Shown: positions 1-7,199 of the stretch, piece after piece
Layout: each line of letters starts with the position of its first letter
Numbering within the stretch: the first letter of the stretch is position 1
Source of the DNA: Oscillospiraceae bacterium
GTDB taxonomy: Bacteria > Bacillota > Clostridia > Oscillospirales > UBA929
Length of the DNA stretch: 35,783 nt
Reading direction: 5' to 3'
Assembly: GCA_031271525.1 (NCBI GenBank)
Contig: JAISVO010000068.1
Location: forward strand, 1-35,783
The notes under the pieces: model-generated
Database searches by the model: none
The model's input: the letters and a program-made list of their open reading frames with translations, nothing else
Told to the model about the DNA's origin: nothing
Made by a program: the position numbers and the translations under genes

Positions 1-1
1 G

Positions 2-691
2 CAGGTGCGAAAGACGAACGAGTGGGCGGCGTCGGTCTGCTCCGGACGGATCGCCTGTTTCGGCGGGATCTATCCCCACGCGGCGGACTATAAGGACGCG
101 ATTGACTTCGTCGCGGGCTTGGGGCTACGCGGGATCAAATTCCACGCGGAGTATCAGGATTTTATTCTGGACGAGCCGAAAATGCTCCGGGTTTACGATT
201 ACGCGCTGTCCAAGGGCTTGGTCCTGCTCCACCACGCGGGGTTCGACCCGGCGTTCCCGCCCCCTTTCCGCAGCAGCCCGGAGCGGTTTGTAAACGTACT
301 GGAGGCGATGGGCGGCGGCGTCATCGTGGCGGCGCACCTCGGCGGCCACGCCCAGTGGGACGGGGTGGAGGAACGCCTCGCCGGGCGGGATATTTATCTG
401 GATACCTCGATGGGGCTGGAGTACGTCCCGGAGGAGCAGTTTATGCGGATTGTGCGGAAGCACGGCGCGGACAAGATCCTGTTCGCGTCCGATTCGCCGT
501 GGAGCGGCGCGGATACCGAGATCGAACGGCTGAAAAAACTGCCGCTGACCGAACGGGAGAAGGCTGCGATCCTCGGGGGGAACGCTCAGAGGCTTTTGCC
601 GGGGCTTTTTCCCCGAAGCTCCCGGAAGAACCCCGTCAGCAGCGCGGACGATTCCTCGGCGAGTATGCCGCCCCGCACCGGCGGTTTGTGA
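2..691 (+). CDS. Amidohydrolase family (Amidohydro_2-like) metal-dependent hydrolase, 5' partial
   Basis: The reading frame is open to the left edge, so the N-terminus, including the usual first HxH metal motif, is probably outside the window; the GTG at position 5 is unlikely to be the true start. The visible part has the TIM-barrel signatures of amidohydrolase family 2: LGLRGIKFH, then LLHHAGFD, AAHLGG, a D/T-rich strand (IYLDTSM), and ILFASDSPW, whose Asp is the conserved late metal or catalytic residue. Family members hydrolyse or decarboxylate small ring or amide substrates; the substrate cannot be read here. Homology appears to end near GNAQRLLPGL. About 30 further low-complexity residues are encoded antisense to tadA, giving a 106-base convergent overlap. 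That tail looks like read-on after loss of an earlier stop. Confidence 0.8.
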   Translation, partial: QVRKTNEWAASVCSGRIACFGGIYPHAADYKDAIDFVAGLGLRGIKFHAEYQDFILDEPKMLRVYDYALSKGLVLLHHAGFDPAFPPPFRSSPERFVNVLEAMGGGVIVAAHLGGHAQWDGVEERLAGRDIYLDTSMGLEYVPEEQFMRIVRKHGADKILFASDSPWSGADTEIERLKKLPLTEREKAAILGGNAQRLLPGLFPRSSRKNPVSSADDSSASMPPRTGGL

Positions 692-1035
692 TTGAACGGG
701 TAGGCGAACAGATCGACCACGCTGCCGCAGGCCCCGGCCTTCGGGTCGTGCGCGCCGAAATACACCGCGCCGATCCGGGCGTTGATGATCGCTCCGGCGC
801 ACATCGGGCACGGCTCCAGCGTCACATACAGGGCGCAGTCGGGAAGCCGCCAGAACCCCACCGTCTCGCACGCCTGCGATATGGCGTGGAGTTCGGCGTG
901 CCCCAGCGCGTTCTGCGTCCTTTCCCGGGTGTTCCGCCCCCGTCCGACGATCTCGTCCCCCCGGGCGACGATACAGCCGACCGGCGCTTCCCCCTCCGAA
1001 GCGGCGAGCCGCGCAAGCTCCAGCGCGGCCCGCAT
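586..1035 (-). CDS. tadA: tRNA-specific adenosine deaminase TadA
   Basis: The predicted 149-residue cytidine/deoxycytidylate deaminase-fold protein should convert A34 to inosine in the anticodon of tRNA-Arg(ACG). The zinc and catalytic motifs are intact: HAE at residues 46-48 (zinc His and proton-shuttle Glu) and PCPMC at 75-79 (two zinc cysteines). The family motif for tRNA binding near the C-terminus, GACGS...LF, is also present. The ATG was chosen because AGGAGG-like sequence lies 10 bases upstream, inside the last codons and stop of the preceding zinc-ribbon gene, only 8 bases away. Translation of the two is therefore probably coupled. It is the last gene of the leftward alr-to-tadA operon and converges with the amidohydrolase. 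Guanine deaminase is an alternative for this fold, but the motifs and length favour TadA. Confidence 0.9.
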   Translation of the reverse strand: MRAALELARLAASEGEAPVGCIVARGDEIVGRGRNTRERTQNALGHAELHAISQACETVGFWRLPDCALYVTLEPCPMCAGAIINARIGAVYFGAHDPKAGACGSVVDLFAYPFNHKPPVRGGILAEESSALLTGFFRELRGKSPGKSL

Positions 1036-1043
1036 GAATCCCG

Positions 1044-1997
1044 TTACCTCCAAATCTCGGCGCACACCTCCGGCGGGAAGTAGTAGCTGTCCTCGTTCGT
1101 GAACGTCACGTTCACCCACAGGACCTTCGCGTCCGCGACGCCCGGGTTGCGCCAGACCTCCGGGAAGATGTACTCCTTCTCCGCGCCGGGCAGGAGATAG
1201 TCGTTTGTCCGGATAAACCCTTGGTTTGTCGGGTTGCCTTCGAGATCGACCCGTACGGTGTCGTTTGCCGCCCCGCCGTCCGCGCCGAACGCCTCGAAGG
1301 CGATCTGGACCTGATTGACGGTGTCTTTTGTCTTGTTGACGAGCTTCACCCGCAGGCCGACGGTATCCGCCTCGCCCCGCAGCAGCGAATGGGAGAGGAT
1401 GTCGATCACCTCTTCCTTCGCGCTCGCGACAGCCCATTCGTTGAACTGCCCCTGCTCGGTGATTTCGGCGGGCTTCAGCAGCTCCTGCAGCATGTCGTCG
1501 TGGAGCGCCAGCCGCTCCTCCTCTTGGGGGAAGTCCTCCCGGTATTTGTGGATCATCGCCACGAGGGCGTTGATCTTGATCGTCCAGTCGGGGTCCTCAT
1601 ACCAGTTCCCGGCTTTGCTCGCGAGGTACTCCTCCTCCAGCTTCGGGCGGAGGAGGGTCAGCTCGGTGTAGTGCGTGTCTATGCCGTCCTCCGCGTTGTG
1701 CTTTGTGTTGTTCTGCAGGATCGGCACGATGACCGCCACGAGGACGACGACAAGCGCCACCGACAGCATCGACATCAGGGAGTTCCGCTTCTTCACCAAA
1801 CCGCCGCGCGGCTTCACGCTGTAGTCCCTCGGCGTGATATGGGTATCCAAGCGGATCCCGCAATACGGGCATGTGTTCCCGTGCCCGAAGGGCAGCTCCC
1901 GCCCGCACCGTCTGCATTGCATCCCCGTCACCCTCACTGTGGTATGTTTTCGCGGCGGCGGCTCCGTCCCGCACACCTTCCCCTTGCATGTCGCCAT
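1044..1997 (-). CDS. Zinc-ribbon single-pass membrane protein of unknown function
   Basis: I do not recognise a named family. The 317-residue product starts with a cytoplasmic zinc ribbon (C28-x2-C31 and C43-x2-C46, plus extra C4 and C9), followed by a basic linker. One transmembrane helix lies at about residues 76-94, and about 220 acidic residues are predicted outside. The last 110 residues (LRVKLVNKTKDTVNQVQ...) look like a beta-sandwich of the kind found in extracellular FxLD/DUF-type modules. The chosen ATG at 1997 has GGAGG 10 bases upstream. A second ATG at 1922 (MQCRRCG) also has a purine-rich site and would give the more usual zinc-ribbon N-terminus, so the start is uncertain. It lies 71 bases after tatD, in a gap that may hold its own promoter, and is coupled to tadA. 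Confidence 0.7.
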   Translation of the reverse strand: MATCKGKVCGTEPPPRKHTTVRVTGMQCRRCGRELPFGHGNTCPYCGIRLDTHITPRDYSVKPRGGLVKKRNSLMSMLSVALVVVLVAVIVPILQNNTKHNAEDGIDTHYTELTLLRPKLEEEYLASKAGNWYEDPDWTIKINALVAMIHKYREDFPQEEERLALHDDMLQELLKPAEITEQGQFNEWAVASAKEEVIDILSHSLLRGEADTVGLRVKLVNKTKDTVNQVQIAFEAFGADGGAANDTVRVDLEGNPTNQGFIRTNDYLLPGAEKEYIFPEVWRNPGVADAKVLWVNVTFTNEDSYYFPPEVCAEIWR

Positions 1998-2017
1998 TGC
2001 TTCGTTGCCTCCGGCGG

Positions 2018-2051
2018 CTTAAGGAACCTTCCGTGAAAGTAGTCCCTTAAG
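2018..2051. repeat. Inverted repeat with 7-bp arms in the tatD to zinc-ribbon gap
   Basis: CTTAAGG at 2018-2024 is repeated as CCTTAAG at 2045-2051, separated by 20 bases. It sits in a short AT-rich patch between tatD and the zinc-ribbon gene, upstream of the latter's ribosome binding site. It could be a protein-binding site or an mRNA stem; no run of T follows, so it is not a classical terminator. Confidence 0.4.
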
Positions 2052-2055
2052 AATA

Positions 2056-2085
2056 TTATTAAATTTCTTTATGATATGTTGTAAA
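2056..2085 (-). promoter_or_regulatory. Possible weak internal promoter for the zinc-ribbon gene
   Basis: Read leftward, TTTACA (2080-2085) is followed after 18 bases by TAATAA (2056-2061), in the only strongly AT-rich stretch of this operon. It overlaps the end of tatD. The fit is modest and AT richness alone could produce it. Confidence 0.35.
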
Positions 2086-2845
2086 AATCCAGCCCGTTTT
2101 GGTAGGTCAGCCGCTCGACCAGCTCCGCGGTCTGCCCCCGCGCCTCCGCGAGGACCTCGATCACGCGGGAGATCATCCGGCTGTCGCAGCGTTTGCCGCG
2201 CGTCGGCTCGGGCGCGAGATAGGGCGCGTCCGTCTCGGTCAGCAGCAGCCCGTCCGGCACGGCGGCGGCGGCTTCCCGCAGGCCGCCGTTCTTCTTCTAC
2301 GTCACAGAGCCGGAAAACGACACGTAGAACCCAAGCCTCGCGGCTTCCCGGGCAAGCTCGGCGTCGCCGGAGAAGCAGTGGAGGACGGCGCGTACCCCAC
2401 GGTGGGCCGAGAGGATGTCGAAGCAGTCCCGGTGGGCGTCCCGGTCGTGGACGATGACCGGAAGGCCGTACCGCCTTGCCAGACTGATCTGGCTGTCGAA
2501 CGCCTCCCGCTGGGCCTCGCGGGCCGGCTGCGCGAACCCTTGCGCCGGGTAGTAGTCCAGCCCGCACTCCCCGACGGCGACGATCTTTTCCCGCGCGGCG
2601 TTTTGAAGGTAGTTCTCCAGCCTGTCCAAGTCGCCGGGGTTCACGCCGCAGTTCGGGTGGATCCCGGCGGCGGCGTAGATGAACGGGACCCCCGAGGCGA
2701 TCTCGAGGACGCGCCGCTGCCCGTCCATCGAGGTGCCCGGCATGACGATCCTGCCGACCCCGCTTTCCGGCATCCCGGAGAGAAGCTCGTCGCGGTCCGG
2801 GTCGAACCGCTCGTCGTCGTAATGGGCGTGGGCGTCGAAGATCAT
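2069..2845 (-). pseudogene. tatD: TatD-family metal-dependent DNase, interrupted by an in-frame TAG
   Basis: TatD proteins are TIM-barrel, metal-dependent 3'-5' exonucleases or DNases of about 255-265 residues. Here 258 codons match the family along their full length: FDAHAHYDDERF (first HxH), VAVGECGLDYY, VIVHDRDA, VLHCFSG, LLLTETDAPYLAP and a normal C-terminus. The single break is codon 183, a TAG at 2297-2299 just after SFSGSVT, where relatives usually carry Phe or Tyr. The frame is identical on both sides, so this is a nonsense change (TAC or TAT to TAG would do), not a frameshift. The 182-residue truncated product would lack the conserved Asp of ETDAPY and should be inactive. The ATG overlaps the ricT stop (ATGA). 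A sequencing error or natural readthrough is possible. Confidence 0.85.
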
Positions 2846-3699
2846 GTTTCCTCCGGCGGGTCTTCCCGCGACTCGGCGCGCGCCCGTCCGTGGCGGATCA
2901 CCTTGACGTCGGTGCGGTGCATCGTCTTTACCGGCGTGTCGGGCGACGCGTCCAGCCGGACCTTGATGTTGCCCCGCAGCAGCGACACCTCGGTGACGGT
3001 CCCCGGCCCTTGCGGCGTCTGCACGACGCTGTCCACCCGGGGGGTGACGCTGTGCAGGTGCTCGTACGCCGCCTGCTCGTATTTCAGGCAGCACATCAGC
3101 CGCCCGCAGGTGCCGGATATTTTGGTCGGGTTGAGGGAGAGGCTCTGCTCCTTCGCCATCTTGATCGAGACAGGCTGGAACTCGTCGAGGAAGGTCGAGC
3201 AGCAGAACTGCTTCCCGCAGACGCCAAGCCCGCCCAGCATTCTGGCTTCGTCCCGAACCCCGATCTGCCGCAGCTCGATCCGGGTGCGAAAGACGGACGC
3301 CAAGTCTTTGACCAGCTCGCGGAAGTCCACCCGCCCGTCCGAGGTGAAGTAGAAGGTGATCTTATTGCCGTCGAAGGTGTATTCGACGTCCACAACCTTC
3401 ATGTCCAGCCCGTGCTTCTCCACCCGTTCCCGGCAGACCGCGATGGCGTCCTCCGCCTTCCGCGCGATCGCCCGGAGGGTTTTTTCGTCGTTCTCCCCCA
3501 CGATCCGGAGGACCTTCCGAAGGGGGGGGACGATCCGCTCGTCCTCCGCCTCGAACAGCCCGGTCACGCAGGTGCCGTACTCGGTGCCCGTCTGCGTCTC
3601 GATGATCACCGGCGTCCCCTTCTCAAGGGGTAGCCCGTTCGGGTCGAAATAATACATCTTGCTCACTTTTTTGAAGCGTATGCCAACAACGGTCGTCAA
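2842..3699 (-). CDS. ricT: RicT/YaaT-like PSP1-domain protein
   Basis: The 285-residue PSP1-domain protein corresponds to B. subtilis YaaT (RicT). There it works with RicA and RicF in a 4Fe-4S-containing complex that promotes RNase Y-dependent mRNA maturation and affects sporulation and competence. The hallmark cysteines are present in two clusters: VCGKQFCC, and TCGRLMCCLKYE. The start is a TTG at 3697-3699, supported by AAGGAG ten bases upstream. That site directly overlaps the holB stop (ATGTAAGGAG), so the two genes are translationally coupled. The gene ends by an ATGA overlap with tatD. The order darA-holB-ricT matches B. subtilis, but yaaR and yabA are absent. Function beyond family membership is inferred. 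Confidence 0.9.
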   Translation of the reverse strand: MTTVVGIRFKKVSKMYYFDPNGLPLEKGTPVIIETQTGTEYGTCVTGLFEAEDERIVPPLRKVLRIVGENDEKTLRAIARKAEDAIAVCRERVEKHGLDMKVVDVEYTFDGNKITFYFTSDGRVDFRELVKDLASVFRTRIELRQIGVRDEARMLGGLGVCGKQFCCSTFLDEFQPVSIKMAKEQSLSLNPTKISGTCGRLMCCLKYEQAAYEHLHSVTPRVDSVVQTPQGPGTVTEVSLLRGNIKVRLDASPDTPVKTMHRTDVKVIRHGRARAESREDPPEET

Positions 3700-3712
3700 A
3701 ACAAAAAACTCC

Positions 3713-4402
3713 TTACATAGCCGCCAGCACGCCGCAGATACTCCCCACCGACGCGTTTTGTTCCAGCGCCGGGAGTAAACCGCTCACCGCGCCGATCGCC
3801 CGGATATAGTCCGGCGAAGCGCCGCCGGCTTCACAGCGGTCCCGGAGGCAAACCAAGATAGAATGCAGCAGCTCCTTCATCGCGTCCCGGGAGGAGCGCT
3901 CCCAAGAGAGGGCGATGGCGGCCCGTTCCCAAGGGCCGGCGTCGATAAACGCGGATACGGACGGGTCGGGGTCTTTGTCCGCCGCCGGTTCGGTCAGCCG
4001 CCGCACAACGCAGCGGGAACGCACCGTCGGCAGGAGCAGCCCCGCGTTTTCAACGGTCAGCACGAAGCGCACCGGCTCGGGCGGCTCCTCCAGCAGACGG
4101 AGGAGGGCGTTTTGGGCGGAGCCGTTCATCTGGTGGGCGCGGGCGATGATATAGACCTTCGCGCCGCCGTCGAACGGACGGAGGAGGGAATCCTTCCGGA
4201 TCGCCCGGATCGCCTCCACCTTGATCACCGCCCCCGGTTCGCTCTCCAGCACCGACACGTCCACGTGCAGGCCGGCCAGAACCTTGCGCCGCTCGCCGAT
4301 CCACTCCGAGGCGAGCAGCAGCGCCTCCCGGCGCAGGGCGCTCTCGTCCCGCCCCTCAAGGATGACGGGGACGGCGCTAGAATTTGGCGAATTTCTCAAC
4401 AT
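3713..4402 (-). CDS. holB: DNA polymerase III delta' subunit, short form
   Basis: This is the clamp-loader delta' subunit of the AAA+ family, recognised by the stretch AHQMNGSAQNALLRLLEEPP (sensor-1/arginine-finger region) followed by VLTVENAGLLLPTVRSRC. At 229 residues it is much shorter than the usual 300-330. The Walker A site is not recognisable (EGRDESALR replaces GxxGxGK), and there is no CxnCxxCxxC zinc module. Delta' is generally not an ATPase, so loss of Walker A is tolerable, but loss of the zinc module is unusual. Its ATG lies inside the darA coding end (26-base overlap in another frame), consistent with re-initiation. Its stop overlaps the ricT ribosome binding site. Confidence 0.8.
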   Translation of the reverse strand: MLRNSPNSSAVPVILEGRDESALRREALLLASEWIGERRKVLAGLHVDVSVLESEPGAVIKVEAIRAIRKDSLLRPFDGGAKVYIIARAHQMNGSAQNALLRLLEEPPEPVRFVLTVENAGLLLPTVRSRCVVRRLTEPAADKDPDPSVSAFIDAGPWERAAIALSWERSSRDAMKELLHSILVCLRDRCEAGGASPDYIRAIGAVSGLLPALEQNASVGSICGVLAAM

Positions 4403-4700
4403 TCATCACGAAGGCGGTCGCGCCGCCCACCGTCACCTCGACGGGGAGGGAGGAGTACATCCCAAGCCCCATCTCGGCGGCGCCCGGGATCACCTGCCGC
4501 CGGGAGTTGGAGAATTTCCCGATGATCTCCATCGCGCCCTCCAGCCGGTCGTCGTCCACGCCGATCAGGATGGTGACGTTGCCCACCTGCAGGAAACCGC
4601 CGGTGGTCGCGAGCTTTGTCACATGGTAGCCGCCTTGGGTCAGGTGCTGGATGACGCTGTGCGCGTCGTCGTGGTTGATGATCGCGAGTATGAGCTTCAT
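4377..4700 (-). CDS. darA: Cyclic-di-AMP receptor (DarA/PstA/YaaQ family)
   Basis: The predicted product is a 107-residue PII-like protein that binds cyclic di-AMP. Family features are the opening MKLILAIINHDDAHSV, the strand-turn TKLATTGGFLQVGNVTILIGV, and the C-terminal glycine-rich strand VTVGGATAFV. Homologues in Staphylococcus, Listeria and Bacillus are 107-109 residues and trimeric; their downstream targets are largely unknown. The ATG at 4700 has GAGGAGG five bases upstream, and this site contains the stop of the preceding decarboxylase-family gene (TGAGGAGG). The gene ends with TAG, showing that TAG is a normal terminator in this genome. It is the counterpart of B. subtilis yaaQ and sits before holB as there. 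Confidence 0.92.
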   Translation of the reverse strand: MKLILAIINHDDAHSVIQHLTQGGYHVTKLATTGGFLQVGNVTILIGVDDDRLEGAMEIIGKFSNSRRQVIPGAAEMGLGMYSSLPVEVTVGGATAFVMNVEKFAKF

Positions 4701-4710
4701 AGTAGCCTCC

Positions 4711-5943
4711 TCAGAACGTCCGGTGTCCTCCGTTACGTACGACCCAGATGGGTTCCTCTCCAGTATAGCACATTTCGGCGGCAATATCGAGAGTTTTTTT
4801 GCCGAGCAGTTCCCCCGGCGCGGCAAAGGGTACGCCCGGCGGCGACGGGGCCGCCGCCCGCGCCGCGATCCGCCCGACGGCGTCCCGGAGCGGAACCCGC
4901 TCCCTCGGGGCGAAAAACGCCTCCCTCGGCGTCATCACGGCCTCGGGGAAGTCCCATTTGTCCGGTCCCCGCGCCCTCGCGCCCCGCGCCGGGACGGAGG
5001 AGAGCGCCTTCTCCAGCCGGGAGAAATCCCCGTCCGTGTTGTTCGGGGAGAGCATAAAGACCATCCGGTCCCGATCCGCGGTCTCGCAGACGACGGAAAA
5101 CTCCTCGGCGAACCGTCTGGCGTCGCCGGTCCCGTCGCCGGTGGTCACAACCGCCTTCGCGGGGTCGTCCACAAAGACGCGGCTGTCCCGCGCCAGCTTT
5201 TTCGTGAACGCCGCCACCCGCGCCCACGACAAGGCCCCGTTCGCGGCAAGCTCGGCCCGTGCGGCGTCCAGAGACGCGAGCAGGGCGAAGGAGGGGGACG
5301 CCGTGCCGAAGACCGCCGTCTGTTCCCGGAGGCCGTCGGGGTCCGCCGACCCGTCCGAGAGGAGGAGGGCGGTTTGCCCCAGCGCGTTCAGCGTCTTGTG
5401 CGCCGAGGTCACCCAGAGGTTCCCCGGCGGGGCGTAGGGCGTAAGGCAAAAGGGGAGGTGCGCCCCGTGCGCCGCGTCGCAGAGCACCGGACCCTCCGTC
5501 TTGGGGCGGGGGTAGAGCTTCCCGTAATAGTCCGGCGAGGTGTAGAGCACCGGGGCGGTCACGCCCTCCGGCGCGTCCCAGAACCACGCCGGGCGGAGGT
5601 CGAGCAGCGCCAGCGCGTTGGTTACGCTTCGGTGGCAGCCCCGCCACAGATGGACCGTGTCGCCGGGGCCGGTCACGGCGGCGAGCATCGCGAAGATCCC
5701 CTGCGTCGCGCCGCCGGTGAGGTAGAAGCAGTCCTCCGCGCCGAACAGGGCCGCCATCCCCCGCTCGGATTGCCGGATCGCGCCGTCCCGCTCGAAGTAC
5801 AGGTCGCCCGTTCCGTCCAGCTCGGTCAGGTCGATCCGGGCGGCGCCCGCGAACGGGGGGGGCAGAACCCCTTTGTGCCCCGGCATGTGGAACCTTGACA
5901 AGCCTTTCCCGGCGTAAGCCTCCCAGACCTCCCGCAGGGTCAC
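4711..5943 (-). CDS. Orn/Lys/Arg decarboxylase-family PLP enzyme (YaaO-like)
   Basis: The product is a fold-type I pyridoxal-phosphate enzyme of 410 residues. It shows the N-terminal HMPGHKG motif (19-25), GGATQG, the cofactor-binding DAAHGAH (156-162) and the Schiff-base lysine in SAHKTL (K183). A C-terminal segment with TPREAFF is typical of the group. Relatives decarboxylate lysine, arginine or ornithine to polyamine precursors; which substrate applies cannot be told. It is about 70 residues shorter than YaaO. The GTG start overlaps the upstream racemase stop (GTGA), with GAGGG seven bases before it. In B. subtilis yaaO is followed by tmk then yaaQ; here tmk is missing and darA follows directly. 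Confidence 0.85.
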   Translation of the reverse strand: MTLREVWEAYAGKGLSRFHMPGHKGVLPPPFAGAARIDLTELDGTGDLYFERDGAIRQSERGMAALFGAEDCFYLTGGATQGIFAMLAAVTGPGDTVHLWRGCHRSVTNALALLDLRPAWFWDAPEGVTAPVLYTSPDYYGKLYPRPKTEGPVLCDAAHGAHLPFCLTPYAPPGNLWVTSAHKTLNALGQTALLLSDGSADPDGLREQTAVFGTASPSFALLASLDAARAELAANGALSWARVAAFTKKLARDSRVFVDDPAKAVVTTGDGTGDARRFAEEFSVVCETADRDRMVFMLSPNNTDGDFSRLEKALSSVPARGARARGPDKWDFPEAVMTPREAFFAPRERVPLRDAVGRIAARAAAPSPPGVPFAAPGELLGKKTLDIAAEMCYTGEEPIWVVRNGGHRTF

Positions 5944-6998
5944 TGCAAGACCCTCGGCACCGACGCCGCGAAGAGGGGGTTGACGTTGACCTGCGCCACG
6001 TTCCCCACCGACGCGTTCGATTTGGTGAGGTCGAGCACCATGTGGTTCTGCCCGACCAAGCCGATGACCTGCGCCGTCTCGCCGTTATCCAGCCGGACGG
6101 TCACCTTGCCGTAGCCGATCTTCCCGCGCCGTATCTCAAAGAGGCGGGAATAGGACGGTTTTTCCATCAGGAAGCCGTTCGCGTAGCCCACCGGCAGAAA
6201 CCCCACCCGCACCGAGCGCCGGAGGCGTAGTTTTCCGGCGACGGCGGACCCGGCGGGGATCCAGCGGACGTCGGTGATCGGGGCCAGCACCGCGCCGACC
6301 GGCGTCAGCCCGGTCTTGCCCGGGATCCGCCCGGTCATCGCCGCGCCGATCCGCACCATATCGTATTGGGGCAGTCCGTCAAAGTGGAAGAGCGCCGTCG
6401 AGCCGAGGGCGTGGACGGTGCCCGTTTCAATCGACTTCCCGCGCAGGGCGGCGAGGACCGCGTCGAACCCGTCGAGGCAGAGCCGCGCCTTTTTCAGCGA
6501 GATGCCGCTTGGCAGGTGGGTGTACACCCCCGATACGGCGATGTTCTGCATGTAGGAAAAGATGTTCTGCATCTTGTCCAGCTCGCGGGGCAGGAAGCCG
6601 TACCGCCCCAGCCCGCAGTCAATTTTCAGGTGCGCCTCGGCGACCGTGCTCCGCTTTTCGGCGATGCCGCTCAGCGCCAGCGCCGACTCCTGCGAACCGA
6701 TCGTCGCGATGACGCCGTGGTCCAAAAGCTGGTCGATCTCGGCCGGCACGGCGGTGGGGCGCATCAGAAGAAGCTCTTCGTGGGTAAACCCCTCGCCCCG
6801 GAGCAAAGCCGCGTCGGCGGGGTCGCCCACCCCGAAGCGGCGGACCCCCATCTCCCGCCAGAACCGCGCCATCGGGAGGAGCCCCAGCCCGTAGGCGTTG
6901 TTCTTCAGCACCGCCATCACCTGCGCGCCCGACAGCTTCTGGCGCACGGCGCTGTAATTCCGCTCCAGCAGACCTTTGTCGATGAACAGCTCTTTCAT
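5940..6998 (-). CDS. alr: Alanine racemase-family PLP enzyme
   Basis: The sequence matches fold-type III PLP racemases: Schiff-base lysine in VMAVLKNNAYGLG (about K32), HLKIDCGLGRYG (carbamylated-lysine and arginine region), and the C-terminal-domain catalytic tyrosine in VGYANGF (about Y272). Alanine racemase makes D-alanine for peptidoglycan. At 352 residues it is short. The segment expected to read GRVCMDQ reads GLVGQNH, so the Met-Asp pair lining the substrate pocket is replaced; a different substrate preference is possible. The first gene of the leftward operon, it lies 36 bases from a strong promoter. ATG at 6998 is preferred over GTG at 7001. GGGTGG lies upstream as a weak binding site. 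Confidence 0.8.
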   Translation of the reverse strand: MKELFIDKGLLERNYSAVRQKLSGAQVMAVLKNNAYGLGLLPMARFWREMGVRRFGVGDPADAALLRGEGFTHEELLLMRPTAVPAEIDQLLDHGVIATIGSQESALALSGIAEKRSTVAEAHLKIDCGLGRYGFLPRELDKMQNIFSYMQNIAVSGVYTHLPSGISLKKARLCLDGFDAVLAALRGKSIETGTVHALGSTALFHFDGLPQYDMVRIGAAMTGRIPGKTGLTPVGAVLAPITDVRWIPAGSAVAGKLRLRRSVRVGFLPVGYANGFLMEKPSYSRLFEIRRGKIGYGKVTVRLDNGETAQVIGLVGQNHMVLDLTKSNASVGNVAQVNVNPLFAASVPRVLQ

Positions 6999-7034
6999 CA
7001 CGGTTCCACCCTTTCGGCGGCTGACTTCCCGTCC

Positions 7035-7063
7035 ATTATACCGTACAAGCGGGCTCTTGGCAA
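7035..7063 (-). promoter_or_regulatory. Sigma-A-type promoter of the alr-to-tadA operon
   Basis: Read leftward, TTGCCA (7058-7063) is followed by a 17-base spacer and a perfect TATAAT (7035-7040). The start of transcription would fall near 7028, leaving a leader of only about 30 bases before alr. Confidence 0.8.
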
Positions 7064-7146
7064 GACTCTATACGCCCGGGACTCCGCCGCGCCGCACAGG
7101 CGTCCGCGCGCCGCGATTTTTATCGGCCGGCGTGCTCACTTTCCTC

Positions 7147-7175
7147 TTGCCATTTTTTCTATGCTGCGGTAACAT
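7147..7175 (+). promoter_or_regulatory. Promoter of the histidine kinase-regulator pair
   Basis: TTGCCA (7147-7152), a 17-base spacer containing a T-run, and TAACAT (7170-7175) precede the kinase by about 25 bases. Together with the alr promoter it fills the 201-base divergent gap 6999-7199; nothing else is evident there. Confidence 0.6.
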
Positions 7176-7199
7176 ATACATCATAAGGGGGGATTGCCT

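Noticed and set aside
2297..2299. Genome-wide recoding of TAG as a sense codon, suggested by the TAG in tatD
   Set aside because: TAG is the plain terminator of darA, both response regulators, GH10, leuB, leuC, the M6 protease, GH5 and tmcAL, at the expected ends of these proteins.
6998..7012. T-box-like sequence AGGGTGGAACCG just before alr
   Set aside because: The promoter at 7035-7063 leaves a leader of only about 30 bases, with no room for specifier stem or antiterminator, and the match abuts the start codon.
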